Shown in pieces: positions 52,155 to 63,890 of a DNA stretch of 64,000 bases. A program made the position numbers and the translations under genes. A model generated the notes under the pieces. That model saw only the letters and a program-made list of their open reading frames with translations. It did no database searches and was not told where the DNA came from. Every line of letters begins with the position of its first letter. Positions within the stretch are counted from its first letter, which is position 1. This DNA comes from UBA4782 sp034429195 (GTDB lineage: Bacteria; Chloroflexota; Anaerolineae; Anaerolineales; Anaerolineaceae): the NCBI GenBank assembly GCA_034429195.1, contig DAOUGQ010000006.1, forward strand, positions 95,436 through 159,435, read 5' to 3'.

Positions 52155-52160
52155 ATTATA
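52155..52160 (-). promoter_or_regulatory. -10 box for leaderless rsmG
   Basis: TATAAT on the minus strand ends 7 nt before the ATG of rsmG, with ACCTCT between and no Shine-Dalgarno. 52161-52340 otherwise contains no gene that can be supported. Confidence 0.55.
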
Positions 52161-52340
52161 CTCAGAGAATTTATTATGAGGACAAAAAATTATTGGAATG
52201 CATTTGGCAAAACTCATTGCAGATAGGGAAATGACCCCATTTTTGATAAAGAGATATTTTTGGTTGGCCAAAAAGGTGGCGATAAGAATATAGAATTATC
52301 GAAATTGGATAATTTATTCCAAAATTGCTTTGAAAATTCC

Positions 52341-52370
52341 TTGACAGATGGTAAACATCCATGATAATAT
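52341..52370 (+). promoter_or_regulatory. Promoter of MFS-locus leader
   Basis: TTGACA (52341-52346) followed by GATAAT (52363-52368, 16-bp spacing) or TAATAT (52365-52370, 18 bp). It drives a leader of about 245 nt ahead of the gene at 52621. Confidence 0.6.
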
Positions 52371-52410
52371 TCCTACGTTAATTTATTCTTAAGAAAGGAA
52401 GCGACGAGTC

Positions 52411-52497
52411 ATGGTATTTCTTGCCAACACATTCTCTCCGGAAAATGCCGGTGTCGGTGTTTTAATACCTTCTCGGAGTGCGCCTGTTTGCGGTTAA
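52411..52497 (+). CDS. Candidate 28-aa leader peptide upstream of transporter genes
   Basis: ATG 52411 to TAA 52495-52497, with a good AAAGGAAG ribosome-binding site about 10 nt upstream. The peptide starts MVFLANTF and ends SAPVCG. It is followed by two terminator hairpins before the next gene. Antibiotic- or amino-acid-dependent attenuation leaders have this plan: a translated small ORF, then a terminator. The coding content does not identify the inducer. Confidence 0.55.
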   Translation: MVFLANTFSPENAGVGVLIPSRSAPVCG

Positions 52498-52520
52498 GCA
52501 TCTGATTTTTTGATTATCGC

Positions 52521-52560
52521 GGCCACGGGACACTCCAAACCCGTGGCCTGATTGTTTTAA
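52521..52560 (+). terminator. First leader terminator
   Basis: GGCCACGGG (52521-52529), 10-nt loop, CCCGTGGCC (52540-52548), then TGATTGTTTTAATTT. It lies 24 bp after the leader-peptide stop and is expected to stop most transcripts unless antiterminated. Confidence 0.7.
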
Positions 52561-52567
52561 TTTACAA

Positions 52568-52598
52568 AAGGCTACGGGACATCGTAGTCTTTTTGTTT
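52568..52598 (+). terminator. Second leader terminator
   Basis: AAGGCTACG (52568-52576), 6-nt loop GGACAT, CGTAGTCTT (52583-52591), then TTTGTTT. Both hairpins share the CACGGGACA / TACGGGACA sequence, so the second may be a diverged duplicate of the first. Confidence 0.65.
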
Positions 52599-52620
52599 GC
52601 AATTTGTATGGAGGTCAGCC

Positions 52621-53061
52621 ATGTTTGAAATTATGATGCAGTCTGGTGGACATAGAGTAGTTTATTTGAACCACTCTGCAATTGGCAAAGATGATGCTTT
52701 TGGTTTTTATGTGTACGGAAGAATAATGGACAACCAGCGGTATTCATTCGAAGCACGTCATCATCTTTTGGCAGGTCTACAGTGGATTACATGCACAATG
52801 CAACTTGAAAAGCTCATAGCCGTATATATAGATGTCACCTGTATGGCTGACCTGAAACGTCTTGGACGTCAGCAGCTATTCGAAGATATCAAAAATGGTA
52901 TGTTCAATAAAGTATTGGTTTATCAGAAAGAAGATCTCACAGATGGTACATCAAAAAACAAATCTAATAGTTTTCTACCATCTTGCATCAACTTTGAGAC
53001 CATTACAATAGAAAATCATTGCAATGCTTCCAGTCGGCAGATGTGCATAATGAATAATTAG
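52621..53061 (+). CDS. Serine-recombinase-like domain protein lacking catalytic Ser
   Basis: 146 residues with GGAGG before the ATG. The stretch YGRIMDNQRYSFEAR and the later YIDV ... IKNGMFNKVLVYQKEDLTDG line up with the N-terminal catalytic domain of serine recombinases (YxRVSTxxQ...EAQ; YxD...; DIxxGxxDxVLVYxxDRLSR). The catalytic Ser position is Met (RIM instead of RVS) and the DRLSR position is EDLTD. It is therefore probably a non-recombining remnant or a repurposed regulatory/binding protein. It sits between an attenuator leader and an MFS transporter gene. A hairpin TTTCTTAA/TTAAGAAA (53065-53093) follows. The identification is moderate. Confidence 0.5.
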   Translation: MFEIMMQSGGHRVVYLNHSAIGKDDAFGFYVYGRIMDNQRYSFEARHHLLAGLQWITCTMQLEKLIAVYIDVTCMADLKRLGRQQLFEDIKNGMFNKVLVYQKEDLTDGTSKNKSNSFLPSCINFETITIENHCNASSRQMCIMNN

Positions 53062-53118
53062 TGATTTCTTAATGGGCAGTACCTGTTAAGAAAAGATATA
53101 TCAGGAAAATGAAGAACC

Positions 53119-54420
53119 ATGGAAAACATAACAACAGAGAAATTAGTAGTAAAACGTCAACCGTTGCTCAATAACATGATAAAGCTGTTCATGGTGGCTA
53201 TGGTCCTGGCAAATATTTCTGGAAATATGTATGGTACTTTGCTACCACTCTACCTGAAAGAGTTGAACGCATCTGTTGCGCAGGTTGGATTATTCTTTAC
53301 ATTATCACAGATCGTCCCACTTGCAATGCAGATTCTGGGCGGTTGGCTATCTGATAATTTGGGACGCCTGCGCAGCATCGCCATAGGTAGTGTTGCGGGC
53401 ATCCTTTCATATCTGGGGATCTTGTTTGCACCAACCTGGCAATGGGTATTACTGGGTGAAGGATTCGGTTCAATTACCAGATCATTGGTAGGACCAAGTT
53501 TCAGCGCTTTTATCGCGGAACAATCTTCGGAGGAAAATCGGGCAAAGGTATTTGGTATCAGCCAATCCATCTTTCAAATTGTGGTTATCGTAGGGCCTCC
53601 ATTAGGCGGGTGGTTGGCTGATGTCTATGGTTTTCGTTTCATGCTTCTTGTTGCCTTGATCCTGTATACTGCAGCTACTGTAATCAGAGTAATAATGGCA
53701 AAGGCAGCGTCGCGCGGGCATGAAGCAAACCCAACGAAACTAACAATCACAAGTCTAAAAACAAACCTGGGTACCATGATTGGACTAATGTTTGCTGGTG
53801 GTTTGATTACCTGGCTGATCATCACAGACGGATCCAGAGATATTGCCTATTCAATGTCCTTCAATTTGATGCCACTCTATCTGGAAGATATTGGCGGTAT
53901 GACAGTTCAGCAAATAGGATGGCTCGTATCTTTCTATGGCATTGCTACTATGATCATGAATGTCCCTGGTGGTTGGTTTGCAGATAAAAAAGGTGAACGA
54001 GCTGGAATAGCACTTGGTTATTTATTCACCTTTGTTGCAATGGTAGTGTTCCTGGAAGCAGAAAGTTTCTGGGGGTATTGTGCATGTTGGATCCTTTTTG
54101 GATTGGGTGATGGGATGATGGGGCCGGCGTATCAATCTCTCATCAGTAAAGCAGTTCCCGAAAAAGTCCGAGGTACCGCCTTTGGATTGATGAGTACAAG
54201 CTTAGGTCTATTCTCATTACCAGCACCTGCAATCGGTGGACAACTATATGAGAAATCGAGCCCGAAAGTGCCATTCTATATTACTGCTGCTGTCTCAATT
54301 TTGGTGATCATTCCTGTCTGGTTCAAATTTAAGATAACTCCGAATGAAATGAAGAAAATTGAATCTGCAGGATTAATGAATGGAAATAACACAACGAATG
54401 GCATTGAGCAAAATGAATAG
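53119..54420 (+). CDS. MFS transporter (multidrug-type)
   Basis: Major facilitator superfamily protein, 433 residues with about 12 transmembrane segments. The loop 2-3 motif GGWLSDNLGRLRS (motif A, GxLaDrxGrrx) is clear, and the GGWFADKKGER sequence in the second half is its repeat. An AGGA site lies upstream. The preceding leader has a peptide ORF and terminators, as in inducible antibiotic-efflux genes, which favours a drug-efflux role; the substrate is unknown. A strong terminator follows, so the next MFS gene has its own promoter. Confidence 0.88.
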   Translation: MENITTEKLVVKRQPLLNNMIKLFMVAMVLANISGNMYGTLLPLYLKELNASVAQVGLFFTLSQIVPLAMQILGGWLSDNLGRLRSIAIGSVAGILSYLGILFAPTWQWVLLGEGFGSITRSLVGPSFSAFIAEQSSEENRAKVFGISQSIFQIVVIVGPPLGGWLADVYGFRFMLLVALILYTAATVIRVIMAKAASRGHEANPTKLTITSLKTNLGTMIGLMFAGGLITWLIITDGSRDIAYSMSFNLMPLYLEDIGGMTVQQIGWLVSFYGIATMIMNVPGGWFADKKGERAGIALGYLFTFVAMVVFLEAESFWGYCACWILFGLGDGMMGPAYQSLISKAVPEKVRGTAFGLMSTSLGLFSLPAPAIGGQLYEKSSPKVPFYITAAVSILVIIPVWFKFKITPNEMKKIESAGLMNGNNTTNGIEQNE

Positions 54421-54444
54421 GTAAGTGAAATTTTTTACATAATA

Positions 54445-54487
54445 AACAACAGGGTGAATGAGTTTTTCGTTCACCCTGTTGTTTTCT
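54445..54487 (+). terminator. Intrinsic terminator after first MFS gene
   Basis: A 14-bp perfect stem (AACAACAGGGTGAA 54445-54458 and TTCACCCTGTTGTT 54470-54483) with an 11-nt loop, followed by TTCT. Confidence 0.85.
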
Positions 54488-54531
54488 ACATAAAGAAAAA
54501 GTGAGAATTACCTCAGTTTGATATGGTGGAA

Positions 54532-54540
54532 TGATATACT
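54532..54540 (+). promoter_or_regulatory. Extended -10 promoter of second MFS gene
   Basis: TGATATACT (TATACT 54535-54540) lies 28 nt before the small ORF at 54569. No convincing -35. Confidence 0.45.
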
Positions 54541-54568
54541 CGAACAAGCAAAGGTAAACAGGTGAATC

Positions 54569-54682
54569 ATGAGAGAAAACAAAAGAACCATCATCTGCAA
54601 TAAAAACTTTGATCTTCCCTATCTGTTAAATAAATGTTTCAATGAACCAGGTAAATTTCAACCTTTATTGATGGGGGTTTAA
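54569..54682 (+). CDS. Candidate 37-aa small ORF coupled to MFS gene
   Basis: ATG 54569 to TAA 54680-54682; the product starts MRENKRTIICNKNFD and ends LLMGV. AGGTGA precedes the ATG by 3-4 nt. Its stop lies 2 bp before the MFS start (TAAGGATG), and the MFS ribosome-binding region is inside it, so translation would be coupled. It might be a leader peptide. Coding status rests on placement only. Confidence 0.4.
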   Translation: MRENKRTIICNKNFDLPYLLNKCFNEPGKFQPLLMGV

Positions 54683-54684
54683 GG

Positions 54685-55965
54685 ATGAGTAATTGGCTTT
54701 CAAAATATTTACCATTCAGTAGTTTTAATAAAAATACTAAGCTTTTCCTTACTGCAACGATCATTGATGGCGTTATATATAGTACATTACAACTATTCTA
54801 TAATTTTTTTATTCTCTCGCGAGGATTTGATCGTGAATTCCTTGGTGTGATGAATTCTATCCCCTCTTTTGCTGCTTTGTTCTTTGGAATCCCGATGGGT
54901 ATGCTTTCAGATAAGCTAGGAAGGCGGAAAGCAATGCTCACTGGATTGTTCTTCCAGGTTTGTGGTATGACTTTAACCCTTTTAGCTCAATCAAAATGGC
55001 TATTGATCCTGGGAAGCATCGTTTATGGAACGGGTAACAATCTATATGTTCTTAGTCATGCTCCTTTTATGATGGCAATGACAAACAGGGATAATCGTGG
55101 CTTGCTGTTCAGTTTGAATTCTGGTTTATCTACTCTTTCAGGTGCTGCTGGAAGTCTGTTTGCAGGTCAGCTTCCAGCAGTAGTAGCACCATTAATCCAT
55201 GCAGAGGTGGGTAGTACAGCGGTTTACCAGACTATTCTGTTGAGTGCGGTATTCCTTGGCGCTTTTTCTTTGCTTCCAATATTCTTGATCAAAGAGCCAG
55301 ACAGGGTTGAAGCACCAAAAACCCGTAGTGAAAACTTGCATCAATTGATAGAGATTATTAAGCATGTTCTTACCTGGAAACTCTTGGCTCCCAATTTGAT
55401 TATCGGTTTTGGCGCTGCGATCCTGATCCCTTATATGAACCTCTTTTTTGCTTATACTTTTTCAATGCCTGAAAATGAGATAGGTGCGCTTTTTAGCCTT
55501 TCATCCTTACTCATGGGTGCAGGGATAATCGTTGGTCCTATCATTGAAAGAAAAATTCATGGGAAAATTAAAACTGTAGTTTTAACTCAAGCCAGCAGTT
55601 TGATATTCCTTGTATTTTTAGGTTTCGTTCCGATAAAATGGGTAGCACAGATAAGTTTCCTGGCTCGTGGTGTTTTGATGAATATCGCCACTCCATTTTA
55701 TTCAGCTTTTGCGATGGAGATGACGGCACCCGAATCGCAGGGTACTTTTAACAGCATGCTGAATATCTCATGGACCTTGGGGTGGGCTGTCGGACCACTA
55801 ATATCTGGTATGGTTCAAGACATTGCAGGTTTTCGGCCATTATTTATTACCACTACCATCTTATACAGCCTGGGATGCTTTATTACGTGGAAATTCTTCC
55901 ATAAAAGTGAAGAAAATATCAGTGGAAATGAAAAAGTCTATGAAGTTGAACAAAGCCTTTCATGA
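54685..55965 (+). CDS. MFS transporter
   Basis: 426-residue major facilitator with about 12 transmembrane segments. Motif A appears as GMLSDKLGRRKAML (about 73-86). The final TM region contains SWTLGWAVGPLISG. The gene follows a 37-aa small ORF and overlaps the downstream phosphoesterase gene, suggesting a unit distinct from the first MFS gene. The two MFS proteins are only distantly similar. Substrate unknown. Confidence 0.88.
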   Translation: MSNWLSKYLPFSSFNKNTKLFLTATIIDGVIYSTLQLFYNFFILSRGFDREFLGVMNSIPSFAALFFGIPMGMLSDKLGRRKAMLTGLFFQVCGMTLTLLAQSKWLLILGSIVYGTGNNLYVLSHAPFMMAMTNRDNRGLLFSLNSGLSTLSGAAGSLFAGQLPAVVAPLIHAEVGSTAVYQTILLSAVFLGAFSLLPIFLIKEPDRVEAPKTRSENLHQLIEIIKHVLTWKLLAPNLIIGFGAAILIPYMNLFFAYTFSMPENEIGALFSLSSLLMGAGIIVGPIIERKIHGKIKTVVLTQASSLIFLVFLGFVPIKWVAQISFLARGVLMNIATPFYSAFAMEMTAPESQGTFNSMLNISWTLGWAVGPLISGMVQDIAGFRPLFITTTILYSLGCFITWKFFHKSEENISGNEKVYEVEQSLS

Positions 55966-56581
55966 ATTGGTAAAAAATTGGGACTCGCGTCCATTCCGAA
56001 TGATTATTATTGGAGATACCCATATTCCTGACAGAATACGCGTTTTACACCCTGAACTTATCAGTTCTATTCGTGATCATCACCCCGATGGGATCATTCA
56101 TACTGGAGATATTTGCCAGCTTGAAGTTTTGGATATGCTGAACCAGATAGCTCCGGTGTTGGCTGTGAGAGGAAATCGAGACCTGCTACTGGCGAATCTT
56201 TTACCAACACAGGTTAGTTTTTCTATTCACGGATTGAAAATCACCTGCCTTCATGGGCATGGAAAACCGCTCTATTATCTGGTTGACAAAGCATATTTCA
56301 TATTCACTGGACGACAACAACGATTCACATTACCATGGTTAGAGCACAATTTCTGCTCATCGCAAATGATCATTTATGGCCATACACATATAAAACGGAA
56401 TCAAAAAATTGGAGATCAAGTGTTCTTTAATCCTGGTTCCCCAACAAAATCTGCTTTTGAAAATGGAATTCTTTCGTATGGAGTGGTCACTGTTTATCCT
56501 GATAGAAGGATAGATACAGAATTTGAAAATCTTTCAGGGTGGAGGAGAAATGGAAGAGATTGGGAGAAAGAAAAACCTTAA
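55928..56581 (+). CDS. YfcE-type metallophosphoesterase
   Basis: Calcineurin-like phosphoesterase of about 217 residues. Metal-binding motifs are IIIGDTHIPD (about 26-35), IIHTGDI, VRGNRDLL, CLHGHGKP and IYGHTHIK, all in family order. The MJ0936/YfcE group has phosphodiesterase activity on unknown natural substrates. ATG 55928 is given; ATG 55940 is the near alternative. The coding start overlaps the MFS gene by 38 bp, so translation is probably coupled. A longer reading from 55823 is ignored because it has no homology. Confidence 0.85.
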   Translation: MKKSMKLNKAFHELVKNWDSRPFRMIIIGDTHIPDRIRVLHPELISSIRDHHPDGIIHTGDICQLEVLDMLNQIAPVLAVRGNRDLLLANLLPTQVSFSIHGLKITCLHGHGKPLYYLVDKAYFIFTGRQQRFTLPWLEHNFCSSQMIIYGHTHIKRNQKIGDQVFFNPGSPTKSAFENGILSYGVVTVYPDRRIDTEFENLSGWRRNGRDWEKEKP

Positions 56582-56607
56582 TAATAATAAACAACTTATA
56601 AATATAC

Positions 56608-56636
56608 TTGACCATGACATAGATAATTGTTATAAT
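56608..56636 (+). promoter_or_regulatory. Promoter of rpoB
   Basis: TTGACC (56608-56613), a 17-bp spacer and TATAAT (56631-56636). It lies about 90 nt before the ATG, with AGGAG as ribosome-binding site. Very close to sigma-A consensus. Confidence 0.75.
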
Positions 56637-56727
56637 CACGGTTTGCATGTCAACTTATAGTAACGAACTTATATATTCATTGCCTGGTATTGATAATGAT
56701 CAGGTTTAACAGCTTAGGAGAGAACGA

Positions 56728-60654
<3,927 letters not shown>

Positions 60655-60660
60655 GTTTTC

Positions 60661-60689
60661 TTGACGGGCATTTTTGCTCGTGTTATAAT
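60661..60689 (+). promoter_or_regulatory. Promoter of rpsL-rpsG-fusA-tuf operon
   Basis: TTGACG (60661-60666), 17-bp spacer, TATAAT (60684-60689) preceded by TGT (extended -10). Located in the rpoB-rpsL gap. Confidence 0.8.
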
Positions 60690-60743
60690 CGCCTTCCGTT
60701 GTCTCAGTTGTGGGATTTTTATCCCAGTGCGTAGGAAATGCGG

Positions 60744-60778
60744 CGAGGCCATCAATGAAACAGATGGCCTCGTTTAAT
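60744..60778 (+). promoter_or_regulatory. Leader hairpin of str operon (possible attenuator)
   Basis: A 10-bp perfect stem CGAGGCCATC (60744-60753) / GATGGCCTCG (60763-60772) with a 9-nt loop is followed by TTTAAT. It sits in the 135-nt leader before rpsL. The U-tract is weak, so it may be a protein-binding leader (for example S7 feedback) or a conditional terminator. Sequence alone cannot tell. Confidence 0.45.
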
Positions 60779-60824
60779 GAAAAAATAAAAGGCGTAATTG
60801 CCGCAAGAATTTCGGAGGAAAAAG

Positions 60825-61244
60825 GTGCCAACCATCAATCAAATGATCCGTAAGGGTCGCCAGAATAAGAAGGCAAAAAGTAAAAGCCCAGCTTTGCAAT
60901 ATACCTTCAATACCATGAATCACCGCCGAACCCGCCAGGCGGAAGGATCGCCCCAGAAACGTGGTGTATGTACCGTTGTACGTACTATGACTCCTAAGAA
61001 ACCTAACTCGGCTCTTCGGAAAATCGCGCGTGTGCGTCTTTCCAATGGCATTGAGGTTACTGCTTATATTCCTGGTGAAGGTCATTCGTTGCAGGAGCAC
61101 TCAGTAGTATTGGTGCGTGGTGGTCGTGTAAAAGACCTGCCTGGTGTTCGTTATCATATCGTGCGTGGAACCCTGGATACCACAGGTGTAGCAAAACGCA
61201 GCCAGGGCCGTTCAAAATACGGTTCAAAACGACCAAAGGCTTAA
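60825..61244 (+). CDS. rpsL: 30S ribosomal protein S12
   Basis: Decoding-centre protein of the small subunit. The GTG start at 60825 (GGAGG at 6 nt) gives the canonical beginning MPTINQMIRKGRQ; a TTG at 60798 is not credible. Universal S12 motif TMTPKKPNSALRKIARVRLSNG and the streptomycin-sensitivity loop GHSLQEHSVVLVRGGRVKDLPGVRYH are intact. 139 residues, with a slight N-terminal insert (QYTFNTMNHRRTRQAEGSPQ). Confidence 0.98.
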   Translation: MPTINQMIRKGRQNKKAKSKSPALQYTFNTMNHRRTRQAEGSPQKRGVCTVVRTMTPKKPNSALRKIARVRLSNGIEVTAYIPGEGHSLQEHSVVLVRGGRVKDLPGVRYHIVRGTLDTTGVAKRSQGRSKYGSKRPKA

Positions 61245-61275
61245 TTAGCCGTTAGAATGTGGAGAAAGACAGAAC

Positions 61276-61743
61276 ATGAGACGTATTAGTCCTGAAAAGC
61301 GGGAAGTAACTCCCGATGTACGCTACAACAGTGAAATTGTACAGCATTTCATCAATAGAATTTTTTCGCGTGGGAAGAAAAGTACTGCAACTTCGCAATT
61401 CTATGATGCTATGGATATAGTAAAAGAAAAAACTGGTCGTGATCCTATGGAAGTTTTGGATAATGCGATCAAAAATGTTGGTCCACTGATGGAAGTTCGC
61501 CCACGACGTGTGGGTGGCGCAACATACCAGGTACCAATCGAAGTTGCTCCTGAGCGACGGCTCACCCTGGCAATGCGATGGATCATTGCAGCTTCTCGCG
61601 CTCGAACTGGAAAATCATACGCTGAAAAATTAAGTGGTGAAATTCTGGATGCTGCATCCAACCAGGGCGCTGCAGTACGCAAACGCGAAGAAACTCACAA
61701 GATGGCAGAAGCCAACCGCGCATTCTCGCATTACCGTATGTAA
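61276..61743 (+). CDS. rpsG: 30S ribosomal protein S7
   Basis: Initiates assembly of the 30S head and regulates the str operon in many bacteria. 155 residues with the family sequence start MRRISPEKREVTPDV, VRPRRVGGATYQVP in the centre and the C-terminal ANRAFSHYRM. Located 31 bp after rpsL in the usual order rpsL-rpsG-fusA-tuf. Confidence 0.98.
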   Translation: MRRISPEKREVTPDVRYNSEIVQHFINRIFSRGKKSTATSQFYDAMDIVKEKTGRDPMEVLDNAIKNVGPLMEVRPRRVGGATYQVPIEVAPERRLTLAMRWIIAASRARTGKSYAEKLSGEILDAASNQGAAVRKREETHKMAEANRAFSHYRM

Positions 61744-61781
61744 TGTAGGAAAATAGAATTTGTATTAAAGAGTTGGTAAAT

Positions 61782-63854
61782 ATGCCTCGTCAGTTTGCTA
61801 TGGAAAAGTATCGTAATATCGGCATCATTGCTCATATTGATGCCGGAAAAACTACGACTACTGAAAGAATTTTATTTTATACTGGTAAGACCTACCGATT
61901 AGGTTCTGTAGATGATGGAACCACAGTGACTGACTGGATGGCACAGGAAAGAGAACGCGGGATCACCATTGTTTCAGCTGCAGTTACCGCAGAGTGGAAA
62001 GGGTACCAAATCAATGTCATTGATACTCCTGGACATATAGATTTCACTGCAGAAGTACAGCGATCACTACGTGTACTGGATGGTGGTGTGGTTGTGTTTG
62101 ATGCCACACAAGGTGTGGAACCCCAAAGTGAAACCGTTTGGCGTCAAGCTGACCGATATGGCGTACCGCGAATCTGCTTTATCAACAAAATGGATCGAAT
62201 TGGTGCATCGTATGAAGAATCTATCCAATCGATCAAACAACGTCTTGGCGCGAATCCCATCGCCATGCAAATTCCCATTGGCACCGAAAGCGAATTTCGT
62301 GGTGTAGTTGATCTATTAACACGCCAGGCTTTCATTTGGGAAGATGAACAAGGGAAAGACTATAATACAGTCGAAATCCCCTATGATTTGAAGGACCTGG
62401 TGGAAGAACGAAGGGCGATCATGGTCGAAAAGATCGCCGAGCTTGATGATGCGTTGACAGTAAAATTTCTCGAAGATAGAGAGATCAGTGTTCCAGAGCT
62501 AAAGACTGCTCTTCGAAAAATCGTTATTCATAATCTTGGTACACCAGTATTTTGTGGGACTTCTTTAAAGAACAAAGGTGTACAACCTGTTCTTGATGCA
62601 GTAGTCGATTATTTGCCATCACCTCTGGACATACCGCATGCACAGGGAACACATCCTGAAACTGAAAAGATAATTGATCTCCCAGGTGAAGATTCGGCTC
62701 CGCTGAGCGCGTTGGTGTTCAAAATTGTTACCGATCCGTATGTTGGCCGTTTGGCTTATTTTCGAGTTTATTCGGGAACAGTTAAACAGGGTGATATGGT
62801 TTACAACCCTGGAAAAAGGAAACGTGAGCGTATTGGTCGCTTACTTCGTATGTACGCTGATCGGCGAGAAGATGTAGAGGAAGTATACGCGGGTGATATC
62901 GCAGCAACTCTTGGGTTAAAAGAAAGCTTTACTGGAGACACTTTGTGCGATATTGCACATCCCGTTATCCTTGAAAATATCAGTTTTCCTGAACCTGTTA
63001 TTTCGATCGCGATCGAGCCAAAAACAACCCAAGATCAAGATAAAATGGCAGAAGCTTTAAAGAAGTTATCTGAAGAAGATCCAACCTTTAAAGTTAGAAC
63101 AGATGAAATTACTGGTCAAACGCTCATTTCTGGTATGGGTGAACTGCACCTGGATGTGATCGTTGACCGTATGTTACGTGAGTTTAGAGTACAGGCAAAT
63201 GTTGGTAAGCCACGTGTAGCATACCATGAAACCATCACCAGAGAAGTTAAAGAATATTCTTACAAATATGTTCGCCAGACTGGTGGTCATGGACAGTATG
63301 GTCATGTGGTTTTTAATATTGAACCTTTGGAACGCGGAAGCGGTATTGTCTTTCAAAGCAAGATTGTTGGGGGATCTGTTCCAAAAGAATATATTCCAGC
63401 CGTAGAAAAAGGTGTAATGGAAGCTTCTGAAAGCGGTGTTCTGGCTGGATATCCGATGACCGATATTAAGGTAACACTTATTGACGGTTCTTATCATGAA
63501 GTTGATTCGAGCGAACTGGCATTCAAGATGGCTGCAATTTTTGCTTTCAAAGAAGGCGTAGAAAAAGGAGCCCCGGTATTGCTTGAGCCCATTATGAAGG
63601 TAGAAATAAATGTCCCTGAAGAATATCTCGGAGACGTTCTAGGTCAACTAAGCTCTCGCAGAGGAATGATCACGGGTACAGAAATGCGGCATGGAAATAC
63701 TCAATCTGTTCATGCATTTGTACCTATGGCAGAAATGTTTGGTTATGCCACCGAATTGCGTTCCATTACTCAAGGGCGTGGCATATTTACCATGGAATTT
63801 GATCATTATGCCCCTGTATCGAGTATGGTTGCAGAGAAAATATTGAATAAGTAA
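61782..63854 (+). CDS. fusA: Elongation factor G
   Basis: Ribosomal translocase GTPase. P-loop AHIDAGKTT (about 17-25), G2/G3 elements (RGITIVSAAV, DTPGHIDF), G4 NKMD, and the five-domain EF-G layout ending in KILNK; 690 residues. ATG 61782 (MPRQFAMEKYRNIG) is chosen over an upstream TTG. It is followed 36 bp later by tuf. No paralogue is visible here. Confidence 0.97.
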   Translation: MPRQFAMEKYRNIGIIAHIDAGKTTTTERILFYTGKTYRLGSVDDGTTVTDWMAQERERGITIVSAAVTAEWKGYQINVIDTPGHIDFTAEVQRSLRVLDGGVVVFDATQGVEPQSETVWRQADRYGVPRICFINKMDRIGASYEESIQSIKQRLGANPIAMQIPIGTESEFRGVVDLLTRQAFIWEDEQGKDYNTVEIPYDLKDLVEERRAIMVEKIAELDDALTVKFLEDREISVPELKTALRKIVIHNLGTPVFCGTSLKNKGVQPVLDAVVDYLPSPLDIPHAQGTHPETEKIIDLPGEDSAPLSALVFKIVTDPYVGRLAYFRVYSGTVKQGDMVYNPGKRKRERIGRLLRMYADRREDVEEVYAGDIAATLGLKESFTGDTLCDIAHPVILENISFPEPVISIAIEPKTTQDQDKMAEALKKLSEEDPTFKVRTDEITGQTLISGMGELHLDVIVDRMLREFRVQANVGKPRVAYHETITREVKEYSYKYVRQTGGHGQYGHVVFNIEPLERGSGIVFQSKIVGGSVPKEYIPAVEKGVMEASESGVLAGYPMTDIKVTLIDGSYHEVDSSELAFKMAAIFAFKEGVEKGAPVLLEPIMKVEINVPEEYLGDVLGQLSSRRGMITGTEMRHGNTQSVHAFVPMAEMFGYATELRSITQGRGIFTMEFDHYAPVSSMVAEKILNK

Positions 63855-63890
63855 TCAGTTATTTGTTTAGAATCTCGAAGGAGAAGGAAC

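Noticed and set aside
52149..52271. 41-residue N-terminal extension of RsmG
   Set aside because: It lacks homology, spans the -10 box and precedes the canonical start.
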